DNA of 32,437 bases from Candidatus Hydrogenedentota bacterium (GTDB lineage: Bacteria; Hydrogenedentota; Hydrogenedentia; Hydrogenedentales; JAEUWI01). Below the pieces are notes generated by a model. That model did not search any database, had not been told where the DNA came from, and saw only the letters and a list, made by a program, of their open reading frames with translations. A program made the translations under genes and the position numbers. Location of the stretch: the NCBI GenBank assembly GCA_016791475.1, contig JAEUWI010000072.1, positions 1-32,437 on the forward strand, written 5' to 3'. Below, piece after piece: positions 7,167 through 15,904 of the stretch. The first letter of the stretch is position 1; every line of letters begins with the position of its first letter.

Positions 7167-10007
7167 ATGTCGTTGAGGGTCAAGGTGGAGTTGGTGCTCT
7201 TCATCGTCTTCGGATTGGTGATCGGGTTGACCTATGGGATCCAGCGGTTCGTTATCATACCTGGACTGGAGCCCGTCGAGCGCAAGACGGCGCAGAAAGA
7301 TATGGAGCGCTCCTCGGAGGCGCTTGAACGCCAGGCCGGCATCGTGAAGCGGCGCGCCGCCGAGTGGTCCAGACTGATTTCACGGCGTATTGCCGCGGGG
7401 GATTCTTCGGCGGTTGTTCCCGAGGAAGACCTGGTGGCCGCCGGTGTTTCCGCCGCGTTCTGGTTCAAGCCGGGGGGGGGCGAGCGGAACTGGGGCTACA
7501 CCGCCCCGGATCCCACAGGCGGATCGCGTAAGTTTGCCGAGTTTGCGTCGGGCGTGAAACCGGAGCAGGCCTACCTGCTGGAGGCGGCGAAGCATGGAGA
7601 GGCCGTGGCGGGTGCGCTGCTGACCAGCGAAGGCCCCGCCCTGGCCGCCGTGGCCCCGGTTGTACCGAGCGGGGGGGGCGCCCCGGGGATGCTGCTGGTG
7701 CTTCGTCTTCTCGATCCGGCCCTTCTCGCACAGATGCACCAGCAGGCGGCCATCGAATTTCAGGTTTGGGCCTTGAACGACCCGGCGCTCACCCCGGAAG
7801 AGCGCGGTGTCGTACAGGAGTTGCTGGCGGGCAACGACGTGCAGGTACGGGAGGCGGGCGAGGAAGAGTTTCGGGTCTACTCGTCCTATGCGAGTATTTC
7901 GGGCCAGCCCCTGTTTCTGCTGCGTTCGGAGATCCATCGCAGTCTCCTGGCTCGTGCGCGCTCCACCATGCAGATCGGCCTCCTCGCCCAGGTGGGCATC
8001 GGTCTCGCCGCGCTGGTCTTGCTCATTATTTTGTTCCGCCGCACCGTGATGGACAGCCTTTCCCTGCTGACCGACCACACGACTTCGATCGGCGGGTCCA
8101 ACGATCTGTCGGCCCGCCTGAAGCTGGACCGAAGCGATGAGCTCGGTACGCTCGCGTCGGAATTCAACCGGATGGTTGAGGCCCTGGAGAATGATCGGAG
8201 GCGACAGATCGAGATCAAGGAGCGGCTTCGCGAAAGCGAAGAACGCTACGCCCTGGCGGTGCGGGGCGCAAACGATGGTCTCTGGGACTGGAACCTCCTC
8301 GCCGATGAAATGCATTACTCGACCCGCTGGAAAAGCATGCTCGGTTACGGCGAGGATGAAATCGGGGACACGCCGGAAGAGTGGTTGGGCCGTATCCATC
8401 CGGATGACAGGGAGAACGTGCAGGCGGCGCTGAACGCCCACACCCAGTTGACGACGGCCCACTTCGAGTCCGAGCACCGCATTCGGCACAAGAGCAACAA
8501 CTACATCTGGGTCCTCTGCCGGGGCCTGGCCGTGCAGGACAGCAGCGGCGTCCCCACCCGCATGGCGGGCTCCCAGACCGACATCACCCTGCGCAAGGTT
8601 TTCGAAGAGCAGTTGCGCCATCAGGCGCTCCACGACTCGCTCACGAGCCTGCCCAACCGCGCCCTCTTTCTGGACCGCCTCAATCAGGCGATCCGGTTGA
8701 GCGAGCGACAGAAGGAATACCGTTTTGCCGTTATGTTTCTCGATCTGGACCGCTTCAAGGTCTTGAACGACGGTCTGGGGCACGTCGTGGGCGACGCCCT
8801 GCTCAACATGTTCGCGGAGAAATTGCAGCATATCCTGCGGGCGGTGGACACGGTCTGCCGCCACACCGGTACCCTGGCGCGCTTCGGCGGCGACGAATTC
8901 GTTCTTCTCCTCGACAATATCTCCGGCGTGGGGGATGCCACGCTGGTCGCGGGCCGTATCGAACGCATGCTGGAGCAGCCCTTCCAGATCGACCAGCACG
9001 AAGTGTTCACCAGCGCAAGTATCGGGATAGCCATGAGCGGGCCGGGCTACACCAACCCGGAGGAACTCATCCGGAACGCCGACACGGCCATGTATCGCGC
9101 CAAGGCCCGTGGCAAGGCCTGTTTTGAGATTTTCGACGCCGACATGCACTCCAAGGCCATCGAGCGGCTGCAATTGGAGAATGATCTCCGGCGCGCGATT
9201 GAACGGGAAGAGTTTCGCGTTCATTACCAGCCCATTGTATCGCTGAACACGGGGCGCATTGTCGCCTTCGAGGCCCTCATACGCTGGGAGCACCCGGAAC
9301 GCGGCATGATCTCACCCATCGAATTTGTCCCCGTGGCCGAAGAGACCGGCATGATCGTCGCCATCGGCGAATTCGTCCTGCGTACCGCCTGTCGGCAGTT
9401 GCGCATCTGGCAGACCACGGTTTCGGGCGAGTCCGAACTGATGGTCAGTGTGAATCTCTCCGTGAAGGAATTCTCCAAACCCAACCTCATCGCCGCCATC
9501 GCGGATATCCTGACGGAGACCGAAGTGCAACCCGGATACTTGAAGCTGGAGATCACGGAAAGTGCGCTAATGGAAAGCGTGGAGTTCGTGACGCGCACCC
9601 TGCGGCAACTGCGCGACATGGGGATTCAACTCGCCATCGACGATTTCGGGACGGGCTACTCCTCCCTCAGCTATCTGCACCGGTTTCCCATGCATACGCT
9701 CAAAGTGGATCAGGCCTTCATCCGCGAAATGTCGTCAAGCCGGGAGAGCGAACAGATCGTCAAGACCGTGCTGCTGCTGGCCCAGGCCCTCTCCATGTCC
9801 ACCATCGCGGAGGGTATCGAAAACGCGACCCAGGCGGAGGCCCTCCAAGCGCTCCGGTGCGAGTCGGGCCAGGGGTACTTCTTTTCAAAACCGCTTCCGG
9901 CGGACCAGGCCACAGAACTGCTGACTCAACCGCCGGCGTGGCCGATCACTGCGGCAGGGAAGGAGCCCTATGGCCCGGTGGCGGCTGAATTGAAAGGGCT
10001 TTCTTGA
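7167..10007 (+). CDS. Membrane CHASE4-like/HAMP/PAS/GGDEF/EAL protein
   Basis: c-di-GMP turnover protein, 946 aa. Order: membrane helix about 8-30; extracytoplasmic region about 32-265 starting like a CHASE4 domain (PGLEPVERKTAQKDMERS); second helix about 270-290; HAMP about 291-345; PAS about 357-478 (MLGYGEDEIGDTPEEWLGRIHPDD); GGDEF with the intact motif at 574-578; EAL about 675-922 with E702-A-L, N763, E795, D825/D826, K846 and E882, the metal and catalytic set. Both activities could therefore be functional; such hybrids often have one dominant. RAVD upstream of GGDEF resembles an inhibitory I-site, but twelve residues separate it from GGDEF rather than the usual five. Two G8 runs (7472-7479, 7671-7678) lie in the sensor part. 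ATG 7167 is chosen for AGGAAAGG eight bases upstream. It overlaps the lipid kinase gene by TTGA. Confidence 0.93.
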   Translation: MSLRVKVELVLFIVFGLVIGLTYGIQRFVIIPGLEPVERKTAQKDMERSSEALERQAGIVKRRAAEWSRLISRRIAAGDSSAVVPEEDLVAAGVSAAFWFKPGGGERNWGYTAPDPTGGSRKFAEFASGVKPEQAYLLEAAKHGEAVAGALLTSEGPALAAVAPVVPSGGGAPGMLLVLRLLDPALLAQMHQQAAIEFQVWALNDPALTPEERGVVQELLAGNDVQVREAGEEEFRVYSSYASISGQPLFLLRSEIHRSLLARARSTMQIGLLAQVGIGLAALVLLIILFRRTVMDSLSLLTDHTTSIGGSNDLSARLKLDRSDELGTLASEFNRMVEALENDRRRQIEIKERLRESEERYALAVRGANDGLWDWNLLADEMHYSTRWKSMLGYGEDEIGDTPEEWLGRIHPDDRENVQAALNAHTQLTTAHFESEHRIRHKSNNYIWVLCRGLAVQDSSGVPTRMAGSQTDITLRKVFEEQLRHQALHDSLTSLPNRALFLDRLNQAIRLSERQKEYRFAVMFLDLDRFKVLNDGLGHVVGDALLNMFAEKLQHILRAVDTVCRHTGTLARFGGDEFVLLLDNISGVGDATLVAGRIERMLEQPFQIDQHEVFTSASIGIAMSGPGYTNPEELIRNADTAMYRAKARGKACFEIFDADMHSKAIERLQLENDLRRAIEREEFRVHYQPIVSLNTGRIVAFEALIRWEHPERGMISPIEFVPVAEETGMIVAIGEFVLRTACRQLRIWQTTVSGESELMVSVNLSVKEFSKPNLIAAIADILTETEVQPGYLKLEITESALMESVEFVTRTLRQLRDMGIQLAIDDFGTGYSSLSYLHRFPMHTLKVDQAFIREMSSSRESEQIVKTVLLLAQALSMSTIAEGIENATQAEALQALRCESGQGYFFSKPLPADQATELLTQPPAWPITAAGKEPYGPVAAELKGLS

Positions 10008-10897
10008 CACAAATTCATGTCATTGCCAATCCCGTCGCGGGCGGCGGCCGGGGACGGGTCGTTGCCCGGTCGCTCGCAACCGACCTTGAGCGAAGAGGTT
10101 TTGACGTCTCCCTTTTCGAAACGTCCCAGGCCGGCGATGCCCGTGTCGAGGCCGGGCGGTGCGACGCCGCGCTTATCACCGTTGTAGGCGGTGATGGCAC
10201 CCTGAACGAAGTCCTTAACGGCCTCCCGGACCGGTGCGCGGCTTCAATCGCGATTTGCCCCGTGGGCACCGCCAATGTGGTTGCACGCGCGCTGGGGATG
10301 CGGCCGGATCCGGGCTTTGTGGCGGAGGCCATCGCGGCGGGCGGCATTCGCGCCATGGACATCGGGCTGCATGGCACGCGTCGATTCTTGCTCGGCGCGG
10401 GCGCGGGCCTGGATGCGGCGGTGACCAAAGCCGTGCAGGAAAGTCGTGGACGGAAATCCAGCCTGCTCAAGTGGGCTCTTCCGGCGATCCGCGTCGTCCT
10501 GTCGTATTCCTGGCCCCGAGTTCGGGTCACGGTCGACGGCGAGGTGATCGCTTCGGCTGCGAGCTACGTAATCGTGGGCAACTGCCGCTATTCCGCCGGA
10601 ATCTTCCCCGCCACACCGAGGGCCGACACCGCCGACGGGCTTCTGGACGTCTGCGCCCTGAGCGATCTCGCCATTCCGAGGCTGCTCTGGCTCCTGGTCA
10701 ATGTCTGGCGTCCGTCCTTTGTGGAAAAACCCTGGATCGCCTATCACCAGGGGCGCGAAATCCACCTGGAACCCGCCGAGGGCGAAGTCCCCGCCTACCT
10801 GCAGGTCGATGGCGACCCCGCCGGAGCCATTCCCGCGTCATTCAGCGTTGCCGATTGGCAAATCAACATGGTTGCGCCGGTGGAACATGGCCCCTGA
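10004..10897 (+). CDS. Diacylglycerol kinase family lipid kinase
   Basis: 297 aa, cytoplasmic, of the DAGK_cat / YegS-LCB5 family. Seen: N-terminal IANPVAGGGRGR nucleotide-binding loop, VVGGDGTLNEVLNGL with GGDGT at 62-66, ICPVGTANVVARALG (the P-x-GT-x-N-x-x-AR motif), and the C-terminal FPATPRADTADGLLDVCAL strand typical of these kinases. They phosphorylate diacylglycerol or related lipids with ATP; the exact lipid is not predictable. The start is TTG at 10004, which overlaps the upstream TGA (TTGA) and has AAAGGG seven bases before it, so the gene is probably translated by coupling with the GGDEF-EAL gene. A link between c-di-GMP signalling and lipid phosphorylation is suggested only by this linkage. 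Its end is 25 bases from the convergent phosphodiesterase stop. Confidence 0.93.
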   Translation: MTQIHVIANPVAGGGRGRVVARSLATDLERRGFDVSLFETSQAGDARVEAGRCDAALITVVGGDGTLNEVLNGLPDRCAASIAICPVGTANVVARALGMRPDPGFVAEAIAAGGIRAMDIGLHGTRRFLLGAGAGLDAAVTKAVQESRGRKSSLLKWALPAIRVVLSYSWPRVRVTVDGEVIASAASYVIVGNCRYSAGIFPATPRADTADGLLDVCALSDLAIPRLLWLLVNVWRPSFVEKPWIAYHQGREIHLEPAEGEVPAYLQVDGDPAGAIPASFSVADWQINMVAPVEHGP

Positions 10898-10922
10898 ACG
10901 CGGTGATCCCGAAATGCGTCCG

Positions 10923-12452
10923 TTACTCACGCCAGCCCTTCGCCTGGTCGAAATAGGTGAGCCCGCGATACTCGCTCAAGGCCACTTCCATCTGATAGCG
11001 CAGGCCGCCGTCCAGGACGTGCTCCGTGCGAATCGTGCGGGTGGTGATTTCCGACGGCGGATTGGGGTCATCCTCCGCCAGACCTTCGAATAAGACACGA
11101 CCTTCCATCGTATTCGCAGGCCGCACCCCGAGGAGGTGGCAGATCGTCGGGGCCAGATCCACCGCATGAGACGGAATGCCGGAGAGGCGACGGACGGCGA
11201 AATCGGGACCCAGCGCGATCAGCGTATTGTGTACATCCCAAGGACTCGCGCTGCCGTGGCCCGCGACCTCGACGTTGGCTACCGTGCCGGCAAATCCGGT
11301 CGCGCCCATTTCATCGGACCACACGGGAGAGAAAACGATATCCGGAGCGCGCTCCGGGTGCATTTCGCGTACCACGTCGAGCGCCAGCGTTCCCTCGACG
11401 CTTCCCACCGTGGAGCCGGGGACCTTGGCGCGGGTGAAGATTGGTCCAACCCACGGCGTGGCTTGCAAGGTGGCGACCAGCGCCGGGAGGGAAGCTTTGG
11501 CGATATCTTTCAGATAGATGCAGCTTCCGGTGAGAATGATACTGTTTTCGGGAAGGCCCTGCGCCGCTTCGAAGGCGCGAATAACGTCGGCCGGATCGCT
11601 CTTCAGCGTGTGGGTGGAGAATCCGTGATCGGAGGTGATGAGGAGGTTGGTCGTCGCCATCCGTCCCGTCCGCTTCAGTTCCACCGCTATTTTTCCGATT
11701 TCATCATCGGCCAGGCGAAGTGCCTGGGTGGTCTCGGGGGTAGACATGCCGTATTCATGGCCCGTGTGGTCCGGGTCGCTGATCCAGAGGATGGACAGGT
11801 CCGCGTTCAGCTCGTTGAGCCCATAGTCGAGGAAGGTGCGCACGATACGCGCATTTCGTTCCCTGTTGGGCGAGGCGTCTGGCGGCGTTTCGCCCATGCG
11901 CGGCAACAGGCTGGCCGACAGTGATTCGGGAAGTATGAAGCCATTGTTGATCACCAGGCCGTTCGGAACTTTGTGGTTGAGCAGATAGGCCGAACCGGAG
12001 GAACCGGAACTGAAGACTCCCGTCTTTTTGCCTTGGCGCGCCAGCACTTCGCCCAGTGACTCCGCCGTGAGCAGGTTGCCCCCCGTGTGGGTGTTGATCT
12101 TCTCCAGGTCGCCCTTGCTTCCCGTCGAAAGGGTCTTGTCCGGCTCCACACCGGGAAAGTACACGCTGTTGTCCACAATCCCATGGCGGTCCGGGTAAGT
12201 GCCGGTTGCGATGGTGGAAGCGTTGACCCGGGTGACCGTGGGGAAGGCCGCGTGATGCTTCTCGAAAACCACGCCCTCCCGGCTCAGCGCGTGCAAATTG
12301 GGCATCAGCCGTGGATTCACGTAGTCCGGTCGGAGCCCATCCATGACAATCAGAATCACCTGCGTGCCTCGTGGTTCCCCATGGGCCGGGTTGGACACAC
12401 AGGTGAGCAAAAGCGCCGCAAGGAGCGCGGGCAGAATTCTCGTGCCGATCAT
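10923..12452 (-). CDS. Secreted NPP-type phosphodiesterase (alkaline phosphatase superfamily)
   Basis: 509 aa. A signal peptide (about 1-25, ILPALLAALLLTCVSNPAHG) precedes a type I phosphodiesterase / nucleotide pyrophosphatase domain. Metal and catalytic residues visible: D38 in VMDGLRPDY; the nucleophile threonine in FPTVTRVN (T74 at the position of KTFPN in NPPs), followed by TGTYPDRHGIVDN; D228 and H232 in DPDHTGHEYG; D275-H276 in TSDHGF; and a late histidine in VAGHGSASPWD. The enzyme should cleave phosphodiester or pyrophosphate bonds outside the cytoplasm; the substrate is not predictable. An upstream in-frame extension exists, but ATG 12452 has GGAG at correct spacing and puts the signal peptide at the N terminus. 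Monocistronic, divergent from ctaA. Confidence 0.92.
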   Translation of the reverse strand: MIGTRILPALLAALLLTCVSNPAHGEPRGTQVILIVMDGLRPDYVNPRLMPNLHALSREGVVFEKHHAAFPTVTRVNASTIATGTYPDRHGIVDNSVYFPGVEPDKTLSTGSKGDLEKINTHTGGNLLTAESLGEVLARQGKKTGVFSSGSSGSAYLLNHKVPNGLVINNGFILPESLSASLLPRMGETPPDASPNRERNARIVRTFLDYGLNELNADLSILWISDPDHTGHEYGMSTPETTQALRLADDEIGKIAVELKRTGRMATTNLLITSDHGFSTHTLKSDPADVIRAFEAAQGLPENSIILTGSCIYLKDIAKASLPALVATLQATPWVGPIFTRAKVPGSTVGSVEGTLALDVVREMHPERAPDIVFSPVWSDEMGATGFAGTVANVEVAGHGSASPWDVHNTLIALGPDFAVRRLSGIPSHAVDLAPTICHLLGVRPANTMEGRVLFEGLAEDDPNPPSEITTRTIRTEHVLDGGLRYQMEVALSEYRGLTYFDQAKGWRE

Positions 12453-12777
12453 GACTCGTATCTCCGGTAACCCTTCGTGAAACAACTGAGGGGAAGAGTA
12501 AACCACGAACACACCCCGGTTTTCACGAAGGAAATGGGTCGGCGAGGGGGCTGGTAACGATTTGCCCGCAGGCATTCCCCCGTGTCCCGGAAGGCGCGCG
12601 CGACGTGCGAACCAGTCCCAATCTTTGCATGAACCCTGCCTTTCGCGCTATGATGAAGGGCGTGCGCAAGGCTGCCCTCGACCCGAATTCAGCGCCGCAC
12701 CCCCATCACCTGCCCGACCCTGGGGAATCCTCCGGGGCCATAGTTTTTTGCCCCGTTCTACGGAAAGTGTGCGCAAC
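12453..12777. other. Divergent intergenic region, phosphodiesterase / ctaA
   Basis: 325 bases with no credible gene. It holds the 5' ends of two divergent units and one plausible promoter toward ctaA. The stretch at 12500-12530 (CCACGAACAC and TTTTCACGAAGG) resembles relics of short dispersed repeats but is too degraded to call. Confidence 0.6.
12625..12654 (+). promoter_or_regulatory. Candidate sigma70-type promoter for the ctaA operon
   Basis: TTGCAT (12625-12630), 18-base spacer, TATGAT (12649-12654). It would give a 5' leader of roughly 115 bases before the ctaA ATG. The hexamers are good matches, but this was found by eye. Confidence 0.4.
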
Positions 12778-13863
12778 ATGTCAAACACCGATATAACGGA
12801 ATCGACCCCCGCCCCCGCCTGGCTCCGCCGTTTTGCCTTTGTGCTCTGCATCTCCACGCTGGCCCTGATCTTCTTTGGCGGCCAGGTAAAGAGCCATGAA
12901 GCCGGCCTTTCCGTTCCCGATTGGCCCCTGACCTACGGCGAAAACCCCGTCACCTTCGGCATTTCCAAGTGGACCGGCGGCATCTTTCACGAGCATTTTC
13001 ACCGTCTATTCGCCGGTGTCGTCGCTCTGGCCACGGTCGCGCTGGCGATCAGCCTCTATCTCAAAGAGAGCCGGGTCTGGCTCGTCGCGCTTGGTTTCGG
13101 GGCCGTGCTGGCCGTCCTGCTTCAGGCCCTGCTGGGTGGCATGACGGTGTGGTACCACCTCCCCGTGCTCGTCTCCAGCTCTCACGCGATTCTCGCCCAG
13201 ACCTTTTTCCTCATTACCCTCATCATCTGGTATGGTCTGTCGCGCGAGCGTGCCCGGCGCCTGGATGTCATCGCTTCGGGTGGCAACGAAACCGCGACAC
13301 TCCTCAAGTACGGCGCCCTGGTACTCATAGCCCTGGTCTATGGCCAGCTTTTCCTGGGGGCTTTAATGCGCCACACGGAATCCGGCCTCGCTGTCTATGA
13401 TTTCCCGACCACGGCCGGCTCCATCATCCCCCGCGTGGACGATGCGGCTCTGGCGGATATTAACCACTGGCGCTTCGAAAACACCGACAGCCTGGGCGCG
13501 GAACTGCCCGACGTGACCAAAGGGCAGGTGCTCATTCATCTCGCCCATCGCGGCGGCGCCATCGTGGTCACGATCGCGATTGTCGTGCTGGCCGCCATGG
13601 CCCATAAACGGCGCGCGACCCACCCCGCTCTTTGGCGCAGCAGCCTCTGGCTCTGCGGCGCGGTTGCCCTCCAGATTACCCTTGGGGCCTTCACCATCTG
13701 GACCATCAAGCACCCCTATGTGACCAGCATACACGTAGTTACAGGCGCGGGCATCCTGGGGTTGAGCGCCATGCTGGCCCTGCGCGCCTGGCCCCTGACG
13801 TCCCAGCCGGTCAAAGCCGAGACCCAGTCGGCCAGTCCTCGTCTCAACACGGCACTGTCGTAA
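12778..13863 (+). CDS. ctaA: Heme A synthase (COX15/CtaA family)
   Basis: 361-aa integral membrane protein with about eight hydrophobic helices in two similar halves. It oxidises the C8 methyl group of heme O to make heme A for aa3-type oxidases. The family hallmarks are visible: HEHFHRLFAG (E72, H75), SSSHAILAQ (H136), HLAHRGGA (H254/H257) and SIHVVTGAG (H319), the two histidine pairs that bind the hemes; SVPDWPLTYG in the first extracytoplasmic loop is also typical. The frame is open 216 bases further upstream, but ATG 12778 has GGAAAG ahead and fits the family N terminus. It starts the operon ctaA-ctaB-sco-DUF420; ctaB begins 16 bases after it. No oxidase structural subunit is in the window. 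Confidence 0.95.
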   Translation: MSNTDITESTPAPAWLRRFAFVLCISTLALIFFGGQVKSHEAGLSVPDWPLTYGENPVTFGISKWTGGIFHEHFHRLFAGVVALATVALAISLYLKESRVWLVALGFGAVLAVLLQALLGGMTVWYHLPVLVSSSHAILAQTFFLITLIIWYGLSRERARRLDVIASGGNETATLLKYGALVLIALVYGQLFLGALMRHTESGLAVYDFPTTAGSIIPRVDDAALADINHWRFENTDSLGAELPDVTKGQVLIHLAHRGGAIVVTIAIVVLAAMAHKRRATHPALWRSSLWLCGAVALQITLGAFTIWTIKHPYVTSIHVVTGAGILGLSAMLALRAWPLTSQPVKAETQSASPRLNTALS

Positions 13864-13879
13864 GGCGGGCCCCGGCACG

Positions 13880-14746
13880 ATGGGGAAATCTCTGTTCAAA
13901 TCCTACGTCGAGCTGACCAAGCCGGGGATCGTTCGCCTGGTGCTGGTTACCACCGTCATCGGGTTCGCGCTGGGGGGCGAAGGCGTCACCCGCTGGTGGC
14001 TCCTGCTCATGACCCTCATCGGGACCGCCCTCGGGTCGGCGGGCGCGTTTGTGCTCAACCACTATGTGGAGCGCGAAGTAGACGCGCTCATGCACCGCAC
14101 CCGCAATCGTCCCCTGCCTGCGGGAACCATTGCGCCACCACCGGCCCTCGTCTTTGGCATCATGCTGATTCTGGCCGGAACGGGCATCCTTGCCTGGGGA
14201 GTAAACGGTCTCACCGCGAGTCTCGTATTTCTTACAGCAGTGATGTATGTGTTGGTATATACGCCACTGAAGCGGTATTCGTGGTGGAACACCCCCATCG
14301 GCGCCATACCCGGCGCCATGCCCCCTATGATCGGCTGGACCGCCGCCTCGGGCCACATCGACCCCGGTGCCTGGATTCTATTCCTGATCCTCTTCCTCTG
14401 GCAGCATCCCCATTTCTACGCCCTCGCCTGGATGTACAAGGACGACTACGCCCGGGGCGGATTCAAGATGCTGCCCGTGGTGGATCCCGACGGCAAGAGT
14501 ACCTTTCGCCACAGTCTGGTGACGGTAATTCTACTGGTTCCGGTGAGCCTCTGGCCGACCTTTGTTCGGATGTCCGGTGTGATCTATTTCTGGGGTGCGT
14601 TGGTTCTCGGGCTTGGCTTTTTGTCGGTTTGTATCCGTTGGCGCATCTCCAAGACAATCAAGGACGCGAAAATCGTGTTTCTGTATTCGCTCCTTTACTG
14701 GGTGTTGTTGTTTGTTTTTATCGTTATCGATGCGTATTTCTACTGA
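13880..14746 (+). CDS. ctaB: Protoheme IX farnesyltransferase (heme O synthase)
   Basis: 288 aa, UbiA prenyltransferase superfamily, about eight or nine membrane helices. It attaches a farnesyl chain to heme B, giving heme O, the substrate of the CtaA protein encoded just upstream. Seen: first prenyl-diphosphate motif N60-HYV-E64-REV-D68-ALM followed by HRTRNRPLP (the NxxxExxxDxxM variant found in many CtaB/CyoE proteins), YTPLKR, and the later DDYARGGFKMLPVVDPDG loop that supplies the second diphosphate site. Length is normal for the family. The ribosome-binding site is poor, so coupling to ctaA is likely. cyoE is an alternative name, but the linked ctaA supports a heme A pathway. Confidence 0.96.
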   Translation: MGKSLFKSYVELTKPGIVRLVLVTTVIGFALGGEGVTRWWLLLMTLIGTALGSAGAFVLNHYVEREVDALMHRTRNRPLPAGTIAPPPALVFGIMLILAGTGILAWGVNGLTASLVFLTAVMYVLVYTPLKRYSWWNTPIGAIPGAMPPMIGWTAASGHIDPGAWILFLILFLWQHPHFYALAWMYKDDYARGGFKMLPVVDPDGKSTFRHSLVTVILLVPVSLWPTFVRMSGVIYFWGALVLGLGFLSVCIRWRISKTIKDAKIVFLYSLLYWVLLFVFIVIDAYFY

Positions 14747-14782
14747 CCGCATCCCGTTGGGTATGCCCCCCTGGAGGTTCCC

Positions 14783-15385
14783 GTGAGTACCAAAGTCCTC
14801 ATCATCATCGGCCTCGTAAGTTTCGTCCTGCTAAACGCCAGCCTCATGGGGCTCTACCTTCTCATGGGCGTCGCAACGCCCGCCGCCAGCGCCGACGAGC
14901 TACCGGTTATCTCGACGCTGCCGGACTTTTCCCTGACCAGCGACAAGGGTACTCCACTCGACAAGGCCAGCATGGCGGGCAAGGTCTGGATTGCGGACTT
15001 CATCTTCACCTCCTGCGCGGGCCCCTGCCCGGTCATGACCCGGAGCATGGCGGATGTGGCGAAGAAACTGGAACTCCATCCCGAAATCGAATTCGTATCC
15101 GTCAGCGTCGATCCCGAGACGGATACCCCCGAAGTGCTGGCGCGCTACGGCGAAAAGTTTGGCGCAGACCCGAAGCGGTGGCATTTCTTGACCGGCTCGA
15201 CCGAAGCGATCCAGGAATTGGCGGTGAAGGGATTCAAGATTGGTTCCGTGGATGATCCGGTCATCCACAGCACGAAGTTCTGCCTGGTGGACAAGCAAGG
15301 CCAGATCCGGGGGTATTACACCGGCACGGACGAAGTCGAACTCGAACAACTTATTGCGGCCGCCACGCGCCTGCTGGAGGAATAA
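14783..15385 (+). CDS. SCO1/SenC copper chaperone for cytochrome oxidase
   Basis: 200 aa. An N-terminal helix (about 5-30) anchors a thioredoxin-fold domain facing outside. The copper ligands are intact: C78 and C82 in TSCAGPCP and H162 in VIHSTKFCLVD. SCO proteins deliver copper to the CuA centre of cytochrome c oxidase subunit II or act as its thiol reductant. The start is GTG at 14783, with GGAGG 7 bases upstream; it lies 36 bases after ctaB and 3 bases before the DUF420 gene, which makes it part of the oxidase assembly operon. Confidence 0.95.
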   Translation: MSTKVLIIIGLVSFVLLNASLMGLYLLMGVATPAASADELPVISTLPDFSLTSDKGTPLDKASMAGKVWIADFIFTSCAGPCPVMTRSMADVAKKLELHPEIEFVSVSVDPETDTPEVLARYGEKFGADPKRWHFLTGSTEAIQELAVKGFKIGSVDDPVIHSTKFCLVDKQGQIRGYYTGTDEVELEQLIAAATRLLEE

Positions 15386-15388
15386 TTC

Positions 15389-15808
15389 ATGACTGTCGAT
15401 CAACTCCCCGCCGTTAATGCCAGCCTGAACGGTCTGGCGACGGTGTTTCTCTTCGCAGGCTGGTGGGCCATCAAGGTCAAGCACAACGCGGCACTCCACC
15501 GCGCGCTCATGGGCGCGGCGCTGATCAGTTCCGCCGTGTTTCTTTCCTGCTACCTCTACTACCACTACAATGCCGGCGCCATGACAAAATTCGAGAAGGA
15601 AGGGGCCATCCGGCTGGTCTATTTCTCTATTCTGATCACCCACATTCCGCTTGCGGTGGCCATGGTGCCCTTTATTCTGGCCGCGGTCTGGTTCGCCCTC
15701 AAAGGCCAGTTCGACAAGCACAAGAAGCTCGTAAAGTGGGTCTGGCCGGTGTGGATGTACGTGTCTGTCACTGGCGTGCTGATCTACGTGATGCTTTATC
15801 AGATGTAG
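15389..15808 (+). CDS. DUF420 membrane protein (CtaM-like)
   Basis: 139 aa with four hydrophobic helices (about 12-28, 40-60, 73-100, 115-136). DUF420 proteins, including CtaM of Firmicutes, are linked to maturation of heme-copper oxidases. Typical features here are LNGLATVFLFAGWWAIKVKHNAALHRALMG, where histidines could bind heme or metal, LYYHYN and THIPLAVAMVPF (given here as positions about 13-42, 57-62 and 84-95). The ATG has GGAGG 13 bases upstream, inside the end of the SCO gene, and the gap is 3 bases. It is the last gene of the operon; no clear terminator follows, only a 96-base gap and then a dispersed repeat. Confidence 0.9.
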   Translation: MTVDQLPAVNASLNGLATVFLFAGWWAIKVKHNAALHRALMGAALISSAVFLSCYLYYHYNAGAMTKFEKEGAIRLVYFSILITHIPLAVAMVPFILAAVWFALKGQFDKHKKLVKWVWPVWMYVSVTGVLIYVMLYQM

Positions 15809-15904
15809 TGAGGGACGGACCCGCGCACGGAATCTCCAGAAGAGGTCGGTCGCTCGGGTTAAGCCGGTCTGACGCGACCAGGCGGCAGGTGTCTCAAGGC
15901 GCGG

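Noticed and set aside
7380-9293. 637-codon minus-strand frame opposite the GGDEF-EAL gene
   Set aside because: It is fully covered by the clear GGDEF/EAL coding frame and has no domain features.
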